Numbered from the stretch's first letter, positions 31,285-40,180 are shown. The stretch is 64,000 nt of DNA from Streptomyces guryensis (GCF_021261325.1 NZ_JAJSBI010000008.1:300320-364319), one strand, 5' to 3'. Notes: generated by a model from the letters alone, not told the origin. Translations and numbers: made by a program.

Positions 31285-32682
31285 TCAGGCGTCGCTCGGC
31301 CCAGGGCCGCCGGAGTCGGACTTGCCGCCGCGGTCGCGTACCCGCCGGGACGCGGGCAGCGACAGCGTCACGCTCAGGCCACCACCGGGCGAGTCCAGCA
31401 GGTCCGCGGTGCCGCCGTTGGCGGTGACCAGCCGGTGGACGATCGCCAGGCCCAGACCGCTACCGCTCGCCTCGGGGTTGCCGAACCTGCGGAACGCGCT
31501 CTCCCGCGCCGCCTGGGTCATCCCGGGGCCGTTGTCCACGACCCGCAGCTGAATCGTCTCGTGCGTCCGCTTACCGGTGATCAGCACCCGGCCGCCCTCC
31601 TGGACCGCGTCGAGGGCGTTGGCGATCAGATTGTCGAGCACCTGTTCGAGATCGCCCTCGCCGAGGAAGGCGGTCAGCCGGGGGCGGCAGTCGGCGGTGA
31701 GCCGGACACGGCCCGCGCCGGCGACGGGCTCCCAGGCGGCCACGCGTTCGGCCACGACGCGGTCCACCCGGACCGGCACCGGTCGCGGCACCGCGTGCTC
31801 GGCACGGGCCACCGCCAGCATGCCGTCCACCAGCCGGGACAGGCGGGCGATCTCGCCCTGCGCGTCGGCCAGTTCGGCCGCGGTGTCCCCTTCGGCGTCG
31901 ACGGCGAGCAGGTCGAGCCGCAGCCGGAGCGCGGCCAGTGGGGTGCGCAGCTGGTGGGACACATCCGCGACGACGGCACGGTGACCGTGCACCAGGGCCT
32001 CGGTGCGGGCGGCCATGGTGTTGAACGTCGCCGCGAGACGGCGCACCTCCTGCGGCCCCGCCTCGGCCGGCGCCCGCTCGTCCAGTGCCCCCTCGCCCAG
32101 CCGCTGTGCCGCCCGGTCCAGCACCCGCAGCGGACGGCCGACCCAGCGGGCCAGCAGCACCGACATCAGCACGGCGGCGGCGAGGCCGCCGACGCCGATC
32201 AGCGCGAGCCAGCCCCACAAGGCCAGGATCCGGTCGTGCAGCGGATCGGCCGACCGGCTCAGGACGGCGACCCCGACCGGGTCCGAGGAATCGCCGACCG
32301 GTACGGCGGTGGTCAGCCACTGCTCGTCCTGGCGCACCCGGGTTTCCGGGTGGGCGAGCACGGAGGAGACCAGCCGCGCGGGATCGTTCCCGGCCACGTC
32401 GGAGCAAGCGGTCGACAGCACCACGCGGCGCGCGCTGTCGTAGACGGTCGCGCAGTCGCCTCTGCCGTGGGCCTGAGCGACAAGGCTCCGCGCCGCCGCG
32501 TCCGGCTTGCGGTCGGACAGGTGCTCCTCGACCGCGGAGGCGATCGACCTCGCCTTCGCAGCCGCTTCGTCCCGGAACGAGGTCTGCTCGCGCTGCGTCA
32601 TGATCAGCCCGAGCGGCACCACCGCCAGCACCAGTACCGCGGTGATCAGGGCGAGAACGCTGAGCGCGATGCGACGGGTCAC
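31285..32682 (-). CDS. Sensor histidine kinase
   Basis: 465 residues: first membrane helix (about 5-27), a ~125-residue external domain, second helix (about 155-178), HAMP linker, dimerisation domain with phosphorylatable His in VADVSHQLRTPLAALRL, and an ATPase domain (NALDAVQEGG N-box, VVDNGPGM, GSGLGLAIVHRL). Six bases after the response regulator gene. The pair lies between the two divergent genes for the small anchored proteins and likely controls both. Confidence 0.93.
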   Translation of the reverse strand: MTRRIALSVLALITAVLVLAVVPLGLIMTQREQTSFRDEAAAKARSIASAVEEHLSDRKPDAAARSLVAQAHGRGDCATVYDSARRVVLSTACSDVAGNDPARLVSSVLAHPETRVRQDEQWLTTAVPVGDSSDPVGVAVLSRSADPLHDRILALWGWLALIGVGGLAAAVLMSVLLARWVGRPLRVLDRAAQRLGEGALDERAPAEAGPQEVRRLAATFNTMAARTEALVHGHRAVVADVSHQLRTPLAALRLRLDLLAVDAEGDTAAELADAQGEIARLSRLVDGMLAVARAEHAVPRPVPVRVDRVVAERVAAWEPVAGAGRVRLTADCRPRLTAFLGEGDLEQVLDNLIANALDAVQEGGRVLITGKRTHETIQLRVVDNGPGMTQAARESAFRRFGNPEASGSGLGLAIVHRLVTANGGTADLLDSPGGGLSVTLSLPASRRVRDRGGKSDSGGPGPSDA

Positions 32683-32688
32683 GGCGCG

Positions 32689-33384
32689 TCAGCCGACTTC
32701 ACCGAGGCGGAAGCCGCGCCCGTAGACCGTCTCGACCAGTCCGGGCACACCCAGTTTGCGGCGCAACGCGGCCATATGGACGTCCAGCACCTTCGTGGGC
32801 CCGTACCAGTGGGCGTCCCAGGCTCGTTCCAGGATCTCCTGGCGCGTCACGACCCGGCCCGGATCGGCGACGAGGCACTGGAGGATGTCGAACTCCTTGG
32901 GGGTGAGCGCGATGTCCTCTCCGCCGACGGTCACCTTGCGGGTACGCGGGTCGACCACGAGCGGGCCGTAGGCCAGCAGCTCGGGCCCGGCGGGGCGGAC
33001 GCGACGCAATACGGCCCTGATCCGCGCCAGCAGCTCCGCCAGCCCGAAGGGCTTGACCAGGTAGTCGTCGGCGCCCTCGTCGAGGGCGGCGACCCTGTCG
33101 CCCTCCTCGCCGCGGGCGGTCACCACGATGATCACCACGTCCGACCTGCGGCGCAGTGTGCGGCAGACCTCGATACCGTCCATGTCGGGCAGGCCGAGGT
33201 CGAGCAGGACCACGTCGGGTGCCGGCGCGTGGGTGAGCGCCCCGCGCGCGGTGCCGACACTGGCCGCCCGGTACCCGGCTCGGTCGAGGCCGCGCACCAG
33301 CGACCCGGCGAGGCCGGGGTCGTCCTCGACGACCAGCACCGCCAGCGCGTCCGGATCCGCCCGGGAGCCGGTTTCCTGTTCCAC
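32689..33384 (-). CDS. OmpR-family response regulator
   Basis: 231 residues from GTG 33384. The receiver domain has acidic pocket VVEDDP, phosphorylation site Asp62 (LLDLGLPDMDG) and Lys in DYLVKPFG. The C-terminal winged helix carries LTPKEFDILQCLVADPGRVV and VLDVHMAALRRKLG. No ribosome site is seen; TAGTCT eight bases before the GTG suggests a leaderless transcript. It is the cognate partner of the histidine kinase that follows and the probable reader of the 18-bp motif upstream of both small anchored-protein genes. Confidence 0.92.
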   Translation of the reverse strand: MEQETGSRADPDALAVLVVEDDPGLAGSLVRGLDRAGYRAASVGTARGALTHAPAPDVVLLDLGLPDMDGIEVCRTLRRRSDVVIIVVTARGEEGDRVAALDEGADDYLVKPFGLAELLARIRAVLRRVRPAGPELLAYGPLVVDPRTRKVTVGGEDIALTPKEFDILQCLVADPGRVVTRQEILERAWDAHWYGPTKVLDVHMAALRRKLGVPGLVETVYGRGFRLGEVG

Positions 33385-33480
33385 GGCACCAAGACTAGGA
33401 CGACGCGGACGGCTCCCCGGACCGGCCGCAGGACGGCGCAGGCGAGAGAGCCGCTGCCGCAGTGACTCGGCTTTGCCACA

Positions 33481-33498
33481 TCTGAAGCTTTCCCGAAC
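33481..33498 (+). promoter_or_regulatory. Putative response-regulator site, copy B
   Basis: TCTGAAGCTTTCCCGAAC, 97 bases before paralogue B and also between it and the response regulator gene, so it could act in both directions. Same orientation and distance relative to its gene as copy A. Confidence 0.55.
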
Positions 33499-33594
33499 GG
33501 CTTCCAGACGCGGCGCGACGCACGCTGATGACATGGCGTCCGCGAGCCGGACGATCGCCTTGCGGCACCGCCTTCGCCCGAAGGAGGCCGACCC

Positions 33595-33858
33595 ATGCCC
33601 GACCCCACGCACGACTCCGACCCGGTGCGGCAGCGCGAACGCGGGCTCCGGCGGGTGAGCACCACGACCCGCCGGACAGCCACCGCCGCGACAGCCGCAG
33701 CCCTGCTGCTCGGCGCCGGCTACGCCCACGTACTGCCGAGCGTCTCCCAGCCGGCGTCCGGCGTTGTCGAGCACTCCTCCGGCCGCCACCCTCAGTCCCC
33801 GGCCAACGCCCCGGCCTCCACCACGCAGCCGGCGCAGACGACGACCGGAGCGTCCTGA
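33595..33858 (+). CDS. Membrane-anchored Ser/Thr-rich protein (paralogue B)
   Basis: 87 residues from ATG 33595 with AAGGAGG at 33581. Same plan as the protein at 30670-31092: ERGLRRVSTTTRR, a membrane helix ending GAGYAHVLP, a short Ser/Pro/Thr tail and terminal TTTGAS, but about 50 residues shorter. Divergent from the two-component system. The pair probably arose by duplication; no domain of known function is visible. Confidence 0.72.
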   Translation: MPDPTHDSDPVRQRERGLRRVSTTTRRTATAATAAALLLGAGYAHVLPSVSQPASGVVEHSSGRHPQSPANAPASTTQPAQTTTGAS

Positions 33859-34136
33859 CCCGCGACCTCACCGTCCGTGGTGGGCATCGCGGCCGGCCCC
33901 GGGCGGCACGACGAGGTCCGACACCTACGCCAGCCCCGCCGAGCAGCTCGTCGAAGCCCCTGCCTTCGACGCCCTCACCGCTGTCCTGACCGAAGCCGAG
34001 ACCACAGGCGGCGGCAGCCCAGGACAGCTCCTTCAGCGGGCTGCCGACCAGCCGGGTGCGTGCGGCCCGCTCGATCGCGCCGTGCCCTGCCCTGCCGTGC
34101 CGTCGATGAACCTTCCCGGCCGGTCGGAGCGGCGGA

Positions 34137-34970
34137 TCAGCGCAGTCCGGCGAAGAGATCGTTCTCGGGTACGGCCGCGCCGGTGGCGTCCTTGACACGT
34201 ACGAAGGTCTCGATGCCCATCAACTCGCCGAACCGCTCCTTGCCCATCTTGAGGAAGAAGATGTTCTCGCCCTGGCTGGCGTGCGCGGCCAGTGCGTCGA
34301 ACTTCTGACCGCTGAACGCGGTGGTGTCCACCCACGTGGTGATCTCGTCGTCGGGGAGGCCGATCTCGGCCATCGCGGCGGCCTCGGCGGGATCCGGCTC
34401 CGGCATGTCCGGATGAAACTCGCGCATGAGCTCCCCGAACCGCTGCATCCCCGAGCGGGGAATCGTGGTCCAGTACACCTTCGGTGTCAGCTCGGTCATC
34501 TCCAGCGCCGCCATCGTGATGCGGTGGGCCTGGATGTGGTCGGGGTGGCCGTAGAAGCCGTTCTCGTCGTAGGTGACGACCACATCAGGCCGGTAGTGCC
34601 GCATGAGTTCCGCGAGTCGGGCCGCACCTTGCTGGACAGGGGTCTGCCAGAAGGATCCGGGGGCGTCGTTGCTCGGCCAGCCCATCATCCCGGAGTCGGC
34701 ATAGCCCAGCATCTCCAGGTCGCTGACCTTCAGGACCTCACAGCTCGCCTCAAGTTCTTGACGGCGCATCAGGGCGACCGCCGCCGGATCGTGCCCGGGG
34801 TCGCCCGGCTTCACACCCCCCGGTCCGTCACCGCAACCGCCGTCGGTACAGGTCACGAGAACCGTGCGGATGCCTTCCGCCGCGTAACGCGCGAGGACCC
34901 CTCCGGTCCCGGTGGCCTCGTCGTCGGGGTGGGCGTGCACTGCCATGAGCGTCAAGGGCCGGTCAGTCAT
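34137..34970 (-). CDS. PIG-L family deacetylase (mycothiol amidase-like)
   Basis: 277 residues of the zinc-dependent LmbE/PIG-L family. Metal site HAHPDDEATGTGG near the N-terminus and HPDHIQAH near residue 143 are intact, as are TYDENGFYGHPDH and the C-terminal FALMGIETF-like helix region. Overall length and motifs are close to Mca/MshB, which cleave mycothiol conjugates or GlcNAc-inositol. It stands alone, so detoxification of thiol conjugates is a reasonable but unproven role. Confidence 0.88.
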   Translation of the reverse strand: MTDRPLTLMAVHAHPDDEATGTGGVLARYAAEGIRTVLVTCTDGGCGDGPGGVKPGDPGHDPAAVALMRRQELEASCEVLKVSDLEMLGYADSGMMGWPSNDAPGSFWQTPVQQGAARLAELMRHYRPDVVVTYDENGFYGHPDHIQAHRITMAALEMTELTPKVYWTTIPRSGMQRFGELMREFHPDMPEPDPAEAAAMAEIGLPDDEITTWVDTTAFSGQKFDALAAHASQGENIFFLKMGKERFGELMGIETFVRVKDATGAAVPENDLFAGLR

Positions 34971-35149
34971 GAAAAGTCCTCCTGCAGAAACACGTCTCGT
35001 CCAAGTGCGCGGCGGGCGTACCGCGGTCCCGGGGCCCGGATCTGGTGGGGCGGACGACCTGGTGGTCTCCGTGTTCCCCGCCCGTGCGACGCCGGTCCCT
35101 CGGTCGGTGCAACCGTGCCGGCCGGACCGGCTGTTCCCGGCGTGGCCGT

Positions 35150-35360
35150 TTGGTCTTCCAGGTGTTGGCAGCGCCGAACCTGCGGGAGGCGTCGGCTCAG
35201 CCTCGCCCCGAGCACGTGCTGCTGGTCGCAGAGGTGGTGTCGCCGGGCTCGGAGACCACCGGCCGGATCGTGAAGGTCGACCAGTACGCCAAGGCAGGCA
35301 TCGGCTTCTACTGGAGGATCGAGCAGACGCGACAGGTGTTCCTCTCGTGTACTCCGATGC
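35150..35360 (+). pseudogene. Uma2 (DUF820) endonuclease-like remnant
   Basis: One plus frame reads RPEHVLLVAEVVSPGSETTG then RIVKVDQYAKAGIGFYWRIE, the active-site half of Uma2 family proteins (EVxSPGSeTxDrxxKxxxYAxAGIpxYWrie). The continuation GVPLVYSDA lies in a different frame, so there is a frameshift near 35330, and the N-terminus is missing. Streptomyces carry many Uma2 genes; this copy is dead. Confidence 0.65.
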
Positions 35361-36722
35361 TCACCATGTCCAGCCGTGACCACCGCTGTTGTGGGACAGG
35401 GCGAGGACGGCGGTGGTCACGGTGAGGTACGGGGTGAAGCGGTCCAGGCGGGTCAGGGCCGCCAGGGCGCAGGCCAGTCCCGTGTACCAGGGCATCGACC
35501 ACGGAGCCGTGAGGACCCAGGCGAAGGCCAGCGCGAACGGCACGGCGACGACGGCCGGGGTGTCCTGCGGGACGCGGCGGCGAAGTACCCCTGCCAGCGA
35601 GAGCATCAGGACGGGCCACAGGACGCTCACGGCCGCGGCGGCCGCACGAGGGCCCAGCAAGGTGGTGCCGACGTGGTCGAACACCACCCACAGGGAGGGC
35701 TTGGACACCAGCTGGGAGGCGGCGGTGAGCGGGGCGAGAGCCTGCGCGCCGTGGACGCCGTAGAGGACCGCGAGCACCAGCGCGGCCGTGCCTGTCTGGC
35801 GGACGGCCGAGCGCCACCTGCCCGAGCGAAGGAGCGGCCAGGCCAGTCCCACGCAGAGCAGCGCGGCGCTGATCTTGACCCCGCAGGCCAGGCCGACGAG
35901 CCCTCCGACGGCGACATCGTGGTGCCACCTGGTGGATCTGCGAGCGAGGTGGACCGCGCAGACGGCCAGGCAGGCGACCAAGGTGTCCAGGTGCCCGCCC
36001 GCGACTAGGACGCCGATCAGGAGCGGGTTGGCGATCCACAGCAGGCCGGCGCGGACCGGGTCCTCGGCGGTGCGGATCAGCAGGCTGCCGGTGGCCACGA
36101 AGGCGGCCGCGTTCACGAGCATCAGCGCCCATATCGTCAGCCACGGCCGCTCCCCGCCGACGAACGCTGCGCCGGCCTGCCACCACGTGGCCACCGGCCC
36201 GTACACGGACGGCGTGTTCCGCCACGACTCGCTCACCAGATGGGCGTAGGCACCGCCGAGGTGGGCGGGGGTCGTCACATACGGGTCACCGCCGAGCGCG
36301 GCGATCCGGCCGTACGCGGCGTAACTGGCCGTGTCCGACGAACCGACCGGAGTGAGGTTCGCGACGACGAGTACGGCGATCACGCCCACCCCGAACACGA
36401 GGCGGACGTCCGGTCTCCAGCCCCGCCTGTGAGCGTGGAGCATGCCGAGTGTGCCGAGGCAGGACAGCACGATGGCCCCCCAGGTGACCGCCTCGGAGAG
36501 GGCCCCGGCCATGGCCGGGAGCCGGAACCACGGGATCGGTGCCCGTAGCGTGTTGTGATTGGGTGCGCTCGCTCCGACCAGCGCGAACAGGACCACGCCC
36601 GCCGCCGACACCGCTACGGCCAGGTGCGGCCGAGGCCGGGCTGCGGCGCTCGGTGCAGCCGACGGAGCTGTCTGGATCCAATGCGCTGAACGCCCGGCAT
36701 ACTCATCGTTGCTGATCGTCAA
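35361..36722 (-). CDS. Polyprenol-phosphate-mannose-dependent mannosyltransferase-like (GT87/MptB type)
   Basis: 453 residues with about twelve membrane helices. The first external loop contains SDTASYAAYGRIAALGGDPY and YGPVATWWQAG, the acidic catalytic-loop pattern of GT-C mannosyltransferases such as MptA/MptB. The open frame begins at TTG 36722 (TISNDEYAG). No neighbour hints at a pathway. It probably transfers mannose from a lipid carrier to a cell-envelope glycan on the outer face of the membrane. Confidence 0.82.
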   Translation of the reverse strand: MTISNDEYAGRSAHWIQTAPSAAPSAAARPRPHLAVAVSAAGVVLFALVGASAPNHNTLRAPIPWFRLPAMAGALSEAVTWGAIVLSCLGTLGMLHAHRRGWRPDVRLVFGVGVIAVLVVANLTPVGSSDTASYAAYGRIAALGGDPYVTTPAHLGGAYAHLVSESWRNTPSVYGPVATWWQAGAAFVGGERPWLTIWALMLVNAAAFVATGSLLIRTAEDPVRAGLLWIANPLLIGVLVAGGHLDTLVACLAVCAVHLARRSTRWHHDVAVGGLVGLACGVKISAALLCVGLAWPLLRSGRWRSAVRQTGTAALVLAVLYGVHGAQALAPLTAASQLVSKPSLWVVFDHVGTTLLGPRAAAAAVSVLWPVLMLSLAGVLRRRVPQDTPAVVAVPFALAFAWVLTAPWSMPWYTGLACALAALTRLDRFTPYLTVTTAVLALSHNSGGHGWTW

Positions 36723-36761
36723 GGTTGCTCTCTGGCCGCTCGTTACTAGTTGCTCGGTGCT

Positions 36762-36992
36762 TCACCTCACGGCGTGGACAGCCGTGACGATCTTGCCGCA
36801 AACGTAGTCCGCCCGGCCGACAGGCATCAAGGCCACCGCCACGACACTGTCACGACGGGCGATGAACCAGCCGTTGGGTTTCTGGCCGCCGCCGACCTCC
36901 GCGGTACGGGTCTTCGCACCGGTGAAGGCGGGCAGCAGCAACACCGCGGCCTGGCGTCTTGAGACGACTCCGGCTGCCCGTCCATCCAGCAC
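36762..36992 (-). CDS. Hypothetical short protein or C-terminal fragment
   Basis: A 76-codon frame ending FIARRDSVVAVALMPVGRAD then YVCGKIVTAVHAVR reads like the end of a real protein, but the N-terminal part is low-complexity and no ribosome site precedes ATG 36992. It may be the tail of a decayed gene. The rest of the 400-base gap to 37127 holds only the terminator at 37036-37071. Confidence 0.3.
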   Translation of the reverse strand: MLDGRAAGVVSRRQAAVLLLPAFTGAKTRTAEVGGGQKPNGWFIARRDSVVAVALMPVGRADYVCGKIVTAVHAVR

Positions 36993-37035
36993 CGCGCGCC
37001 GTCGCCGCGCCCGAGTGCCATACGGCCCGACAGAT

Positions 37036-37071
37036 GAGGCCGGTATCGCGCCGAAGGGCGATACCGGCCTC
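37036..37071. terminator. Terminator hairpin after COG4705 gene
   Basis: Perfect 14-bp inverted repeat GAGGCCGGTATCGC / GCGATACCGGCCTC with an 8-base loop, 57 bases past the stop of the membrane protein gene. Confidence 0.75.
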
Positions 37072-37127
37072 GATCGAGCGGCGGACCCGCCAAGGGCGGC
37101 GTGGGATCCCGGCGCCGATCAGGCCCG

Positions 37128-38402
37128 TCAGCGCATGTCTGTGAGGAGGGTGTTGAGTTCGGCCTCCTGCCGGGCCGGCTGCATCGGCGGGTTCGGGTGG
37201 TCGATGCCGAAGGTCTTCAGAACGCTGTCCATCTGGGCGTCGATGAACGTCCAGCCGGTGTTGTCCAGCGGCTGCAACGAGGCCTGGTCGGCATCCCAGA
37301 GATCACGCAGCGACTGGGCGGCGGCGTGGGCCCCGGTCGCGTTCCCCGACCGTGCGTCCTTGAGCGCGGTCGACGCGAGGGCCTTCAGTGCGTCGACCTT
37401 GGCGGGCGGGAACTTCTTCACGGCCTGGCCAGGGGCGAGCTGAACGGTGGAGGTGGCGTCGGTCTCCGGGGCCGGGCCGACGTGCGGCTGGCTGTGCGCC
37501 CAGACCAGCAGGCCCCCGGTGGCGACGGCGAGGAGGCCGAAGCCCGCCAGTCCGATGCGCTCCCTGCGCGGATCGGCCGTGATCTGCGGGGCGTGCGCCG
37601 CCTCGTAGGTCTCGGTCACGTCGGAGCGCGTCACCGTCAGGTAGATGACCGTCGCCAGGATCAGGCCGAGGAAGATCAGGCTGGTGGTGAAGGTGCCCAG
37701 CGCGAGGCCGGTCGGGTCGCCCGGGTTCTGCGCGACCTTCGGGGAGGCGAGCCAGTCGCCGATGTTGGCGCCCAGCGGGCGGGTCAGGATGTAGGCGAGC
37801 CAGAAGGACAGCACCGGGTTCGCGCCGGACTTCCACAGCAGCGTGATCGCCGCGATGAGGCCGAGCGGCAGCATGACCGAGGCTCCCGGGCTCCAGCCGG
37901 TGAGCTCCAGGGTCCAGTCGCCGGTCGCGGTGCCGAGCGCGAAGGTGACGAGAACGGCGAGCCAGTAGAACGACTCACGCGGAAGCGTCGTGACCGAGTG
38001 GATCGAGAGGGTGCGCTCGCGCATCCACCACACGCCGAAGACCACGGCGAGCAGGACCGAGAACACGGCGGAGCTGATCCACAGCGGCACGTTGAGCTGG
38101 TCGGTGAGGATGTCGGTGTACAGGGTGCCCGTGACACTGACAACGACCACGGTCAGCCAGTACGGGAACGGGACGTACCGCTTCAGCCGCAACTGGACGG
38201 CCAGAACCACGACGAACACCGCGGTGAAGATCCAGGCCGTGTTCACCAGGCCGACGCCCAGCTTCATGTTGATCCAGTCAGCGAAACTCTCACCGACGGT
38301 CGTGCAAAGGATCTTGATCACCCAGAACCAGACGGTGACCTCGGGAACCTTGTTGAGCATGAGTCGCCCGCTGCGTGTGCGTGCCTCGCTTGTCGTTGTC
38401 AT
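37128..38402 (-). CDS. COG4705-type repeat membrane protein
   Basis: 424 residues from ATG 38402. About ten membrane helices made of repeated units, each with a small-residue GD/GES-AD motif: ILCTTVGESFADWINMKLG, ALGTATGDWTLELTG, ILTRPLGANIGDWLASPK. This is the COG4705 family of uncharacterised membrane proteins, here with an extra C-terminal periplasmic domain of about 130 residues after one more helix. No known function. A short inverted repeat AGGTTGG-N5-CCAACCT lies directly upstream. Confidence 0.8.
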   Translation of the reverse strand: MTTTSEARTRSGRLMLNKVPEVTVWFWVIKILCTTVGESFADWINMKLGVGLVNTAWIFTAVFVVVLAVQLRLKRYVPFPYWLTVVVVSVTGTLYTDILTDQLNVPLWISSAVFSVLLAVVFGVWWMRERTLSIHSVTTLPRESFYWLAVLVTFALGTATGDWTLELTGWSPGASVMLPLGLIAAITLLWKSGANPVLSFWLAYILTRPLGANIGDWLASPKVAQNPGDPTGLALGTFTTSLIFLGLILATVIYLTVTRSDVTETYEAAHAPQITADPRRERIGLAGFGLLAVATGGLLVWAHSQPHVGPAPETDATSTVQLAPGQAVKKFPPAKVDALKALASTALKDARSGNATGAHAAAQSLRDLWDADQASLQPLDNTGWTFIDAQMDSVLKTFGIDHPNPPMQPARQEAELNTLLTDMR

Positions 38403-39010
38403 GCAATGAGGTTGGCTCGACCAACCTGAACACATCCTGACTAGGTGGTCGTCCGAGGCATGCGGAATGTCACGAGCCTGCCGCGCAGCGGCTCGTCGTG
38501 GGCCGGTCTGCCGAAGGTGCGCTCCGGCGCGCGCTCGACCTCGGGCAAGCGGGCCATGGGCTTGCCCTCCTGTGCGGGGCGTCGTGGGTGTCGGTGACGA
38601 AGGTGGAGAGCCCCCGCAGGGTCGCCTCCTCCTCCGCCCCCTCGTCGATGGTGGCCACCACGATCTCCGGCAGCCGGGGGAAGAGCACCCCGACGAGATT
38701 GCTGCGCCGGGTGCGCACGCCGGCATTCCAGGGAACTCAAGGAGACCGGGGCGCCTCGACGAGCGCGCCAGGCCCTGGCCTCCTTCATGCCTTCCCGGGA
38801 TGCACGGCGACAGCATTGCCGTCTGATGGCCGGAGTGTGCCCACGCCTGATCGAGGGGCGTACTCGTGGCTGGCTCGTGGGGAACCGCGGTCGAGTTTCA
38901 TCGCCCCTATATTGCGAAACACCAGGTCAGCGGCGTTCCGCGGTTGTTCCCGCTGTGGATCTGTGCGGATGGCCACAGCGGACGGGAGAAACGTGGGCTC
39001 ATACTGAGCC
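38403..39010. other. Intergenic region with operator-like repeat and decayed coding fragment
   Basis: At 38409-38427 is AGGTTGG-CTCGA-CCAACCT, seven bases before the COG4705 start. Between 38441 and 38718 (minus) two frames read as one protein if joined: LVGVLFPRLPEIVVATIDEG...GLSTFVTDTHDAP then RLPEVERAPERTFGRPAHDE, implying a frameshifted remnant of a gene I cannot name. Nothing else is supported. Confidence 0.4.
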
Positions 39011-39232
39011 ATGACCAAGCCTGCGGCACCGAAGCGTCATCTGCCCACCAGCCCCTTCAAGGCCCCGGTCACTCCGGCCCCCAAGCACTTCGCCGTGGGC
39101 GACCAAGTGACACACGACATGTATGGTCTCGGCCGGGTGATCGGCATCGAGGACGGGATCGCGGCGCTCGTCGATTTCGGCTCGACTCAGATGCGGATCT
39201 TGAGCCCGTACGCCAAGATGACCAAGCTGTAG
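39011..39232 (+). CDS. Conserved small Streptomyces protein with SH3/Tudor-like fold
   Basis: 73 residues from ATG 39011. After a Pro/Lys-rich tail, the core HFAVGDQVTHDMYGLGRVIG and IAALVDFGSTQMRILSPY resembles the small CarD/UvrD-C-type beta barrel that binds RNA polymerase or nucleic acid. Short and well-formed; I recall near-identical proteins as widely conserved in Streptomyces. Followed by a 60-codon frame and a strong terminator. Confidence 0.8.
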   Translation: MTKPAAPKRHLPTSPFKAPVTPAPKHFAVGDQVTHDMYGLGRVIGIEDGIAALVDFGSTQMRILSPYAKMTKL

Positions 39233-39295
39233 CGCCGCCGTGCCCGGCCACGGCACGCCAGGCCCCCTCGGGGGCCAGTAACGAAAGGCAGACCT

Positions 39296-39484
39296 GTCAT
39301 CGACCCGACGTCGCTGTTCTCCGCCCCGCTGGAAGGGCAACCCCGCCGTTCCACGGCACCGTCGCCGCCTCCGACGACGACACCCTTCCAGGCCCCGGAC
39401 TTCGGAGAAGACGAGATCCACTGGTCCGAGGATGCGCAGGAGCCTGCCCCGGCCACGCGCGCGACGCGGCCCAAGGCTGCATGA
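39296..39484 (+). other. Start-less small ORF (hypothetical)
   Basis: A frame beginning at GTC-ATC reads IDPTSLFSAPLEGQP and FGEDEIHWSEDAQEP before TGA 39482, and looks like protein, but there is no ATG, GTG or TTG in frame after the previous stop. It sits 63 bases behind the conserved small gene and its stop lies inside the terminator arm. Either a lost start codon or a non-standard start. Confidence 0.3.
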
Positions 39485-39523
39485 GTAAGGCCCTCCGTGA
39501 AGATCACGGAGGGCCTTACTCAT
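39481..39523. terminator. Bidirectional terminator, 20-bp perfect stem
   Basis: ATGAGTAAGGCCCTCCGTGA and its exact complement separated by AGA. It lies between convergent genes (39011 forward, 39572 reverse) and has A/T-rich outer ends on both sides, so it can stop both. Confidence 0.88.
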
Positions 39524-39571
39524 CTGTGCCCTGGCGCGCTGCCTGCGGACTGCCTGCGGACTGCGTACGGA

Positions 39572-39877
39572 CTACTTGCCGAAACTGACGGTGTTGTTGC
39601 AGCCCAGGCTCGAGCCGACGTTGGTGTTCTGCGTGTCGGGCCTGCCGTCCGGCCCGAACGCGGCGGTCTCGCCCTGGACGTCGCTGTTGTCCTCGGTCAC
39701 CGTGCACGTGGTGCTCTGGTTGACGCGGATCGTCTGGCTCTCACGGCCGTGGTGCTCACGCGCGTGACCGTGTCCGTGTTTCTGCCCGTCCCCGTGGGCG
39801 TAAGCGGTGCCGGCGCCGAGGAAGCCGACGGTGCCGAGGAGGACTGCCACGACAACGGTCTTGCGAGGCTTGCGCAT
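39572..39877 (-). CDS. Small secreted His-rich protein
   Basis: 101 residues from ATG 39877 (GGAGAAG just ahead). A signal peptide ending GTAYA is followed by a His-rich segment (HGDGQKHGHGHAREHHG), then a mature domain with two Cys (TTCTVTEDN and SSLGCNN) that may pair. Not a chaplin or rodlin by motif. The His cluster suggests metal binding. Found only from sequence; function unknown. Confidence 0.75.
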   Translation of the reverse strand: MRKPRKTVVVAVLLGTVGFLGAGTAYAHGDGQKHGHGHAREHHGRESQTIRVNQSTTCTVTEDNSDVQGETAAFGPDGRPDTQNTNVGSSLGCNNTVSFGK

Positions 39878-40180
39878 GTCTTCTCCGGGTGTTGAAACGG
39901 ACGCGAACGAGATCCGCCACGTCATAAGGTGACTGGAGGTTAATGCGCAAATTTCCTATATCTGCTCGTCGGCACGCCGGATCGTGTGATCAACGAGCGC
40001 GGGCGCCGGGCCGGCCGCCGGCCCAACTCCCCTGTGTGGTCAACACATCGCGAGGCAGAAGCGGGTGTGAGCGCTCCGCGCGGAACCACCCGTGCGGCGG
40101 TGCCGCGAGCGGGAGACGACTTGCGCCATTCGGCTCCCCGGCGGGCCGGTTACGACTGTCCGCCGGCCCCCTCGACTTGC

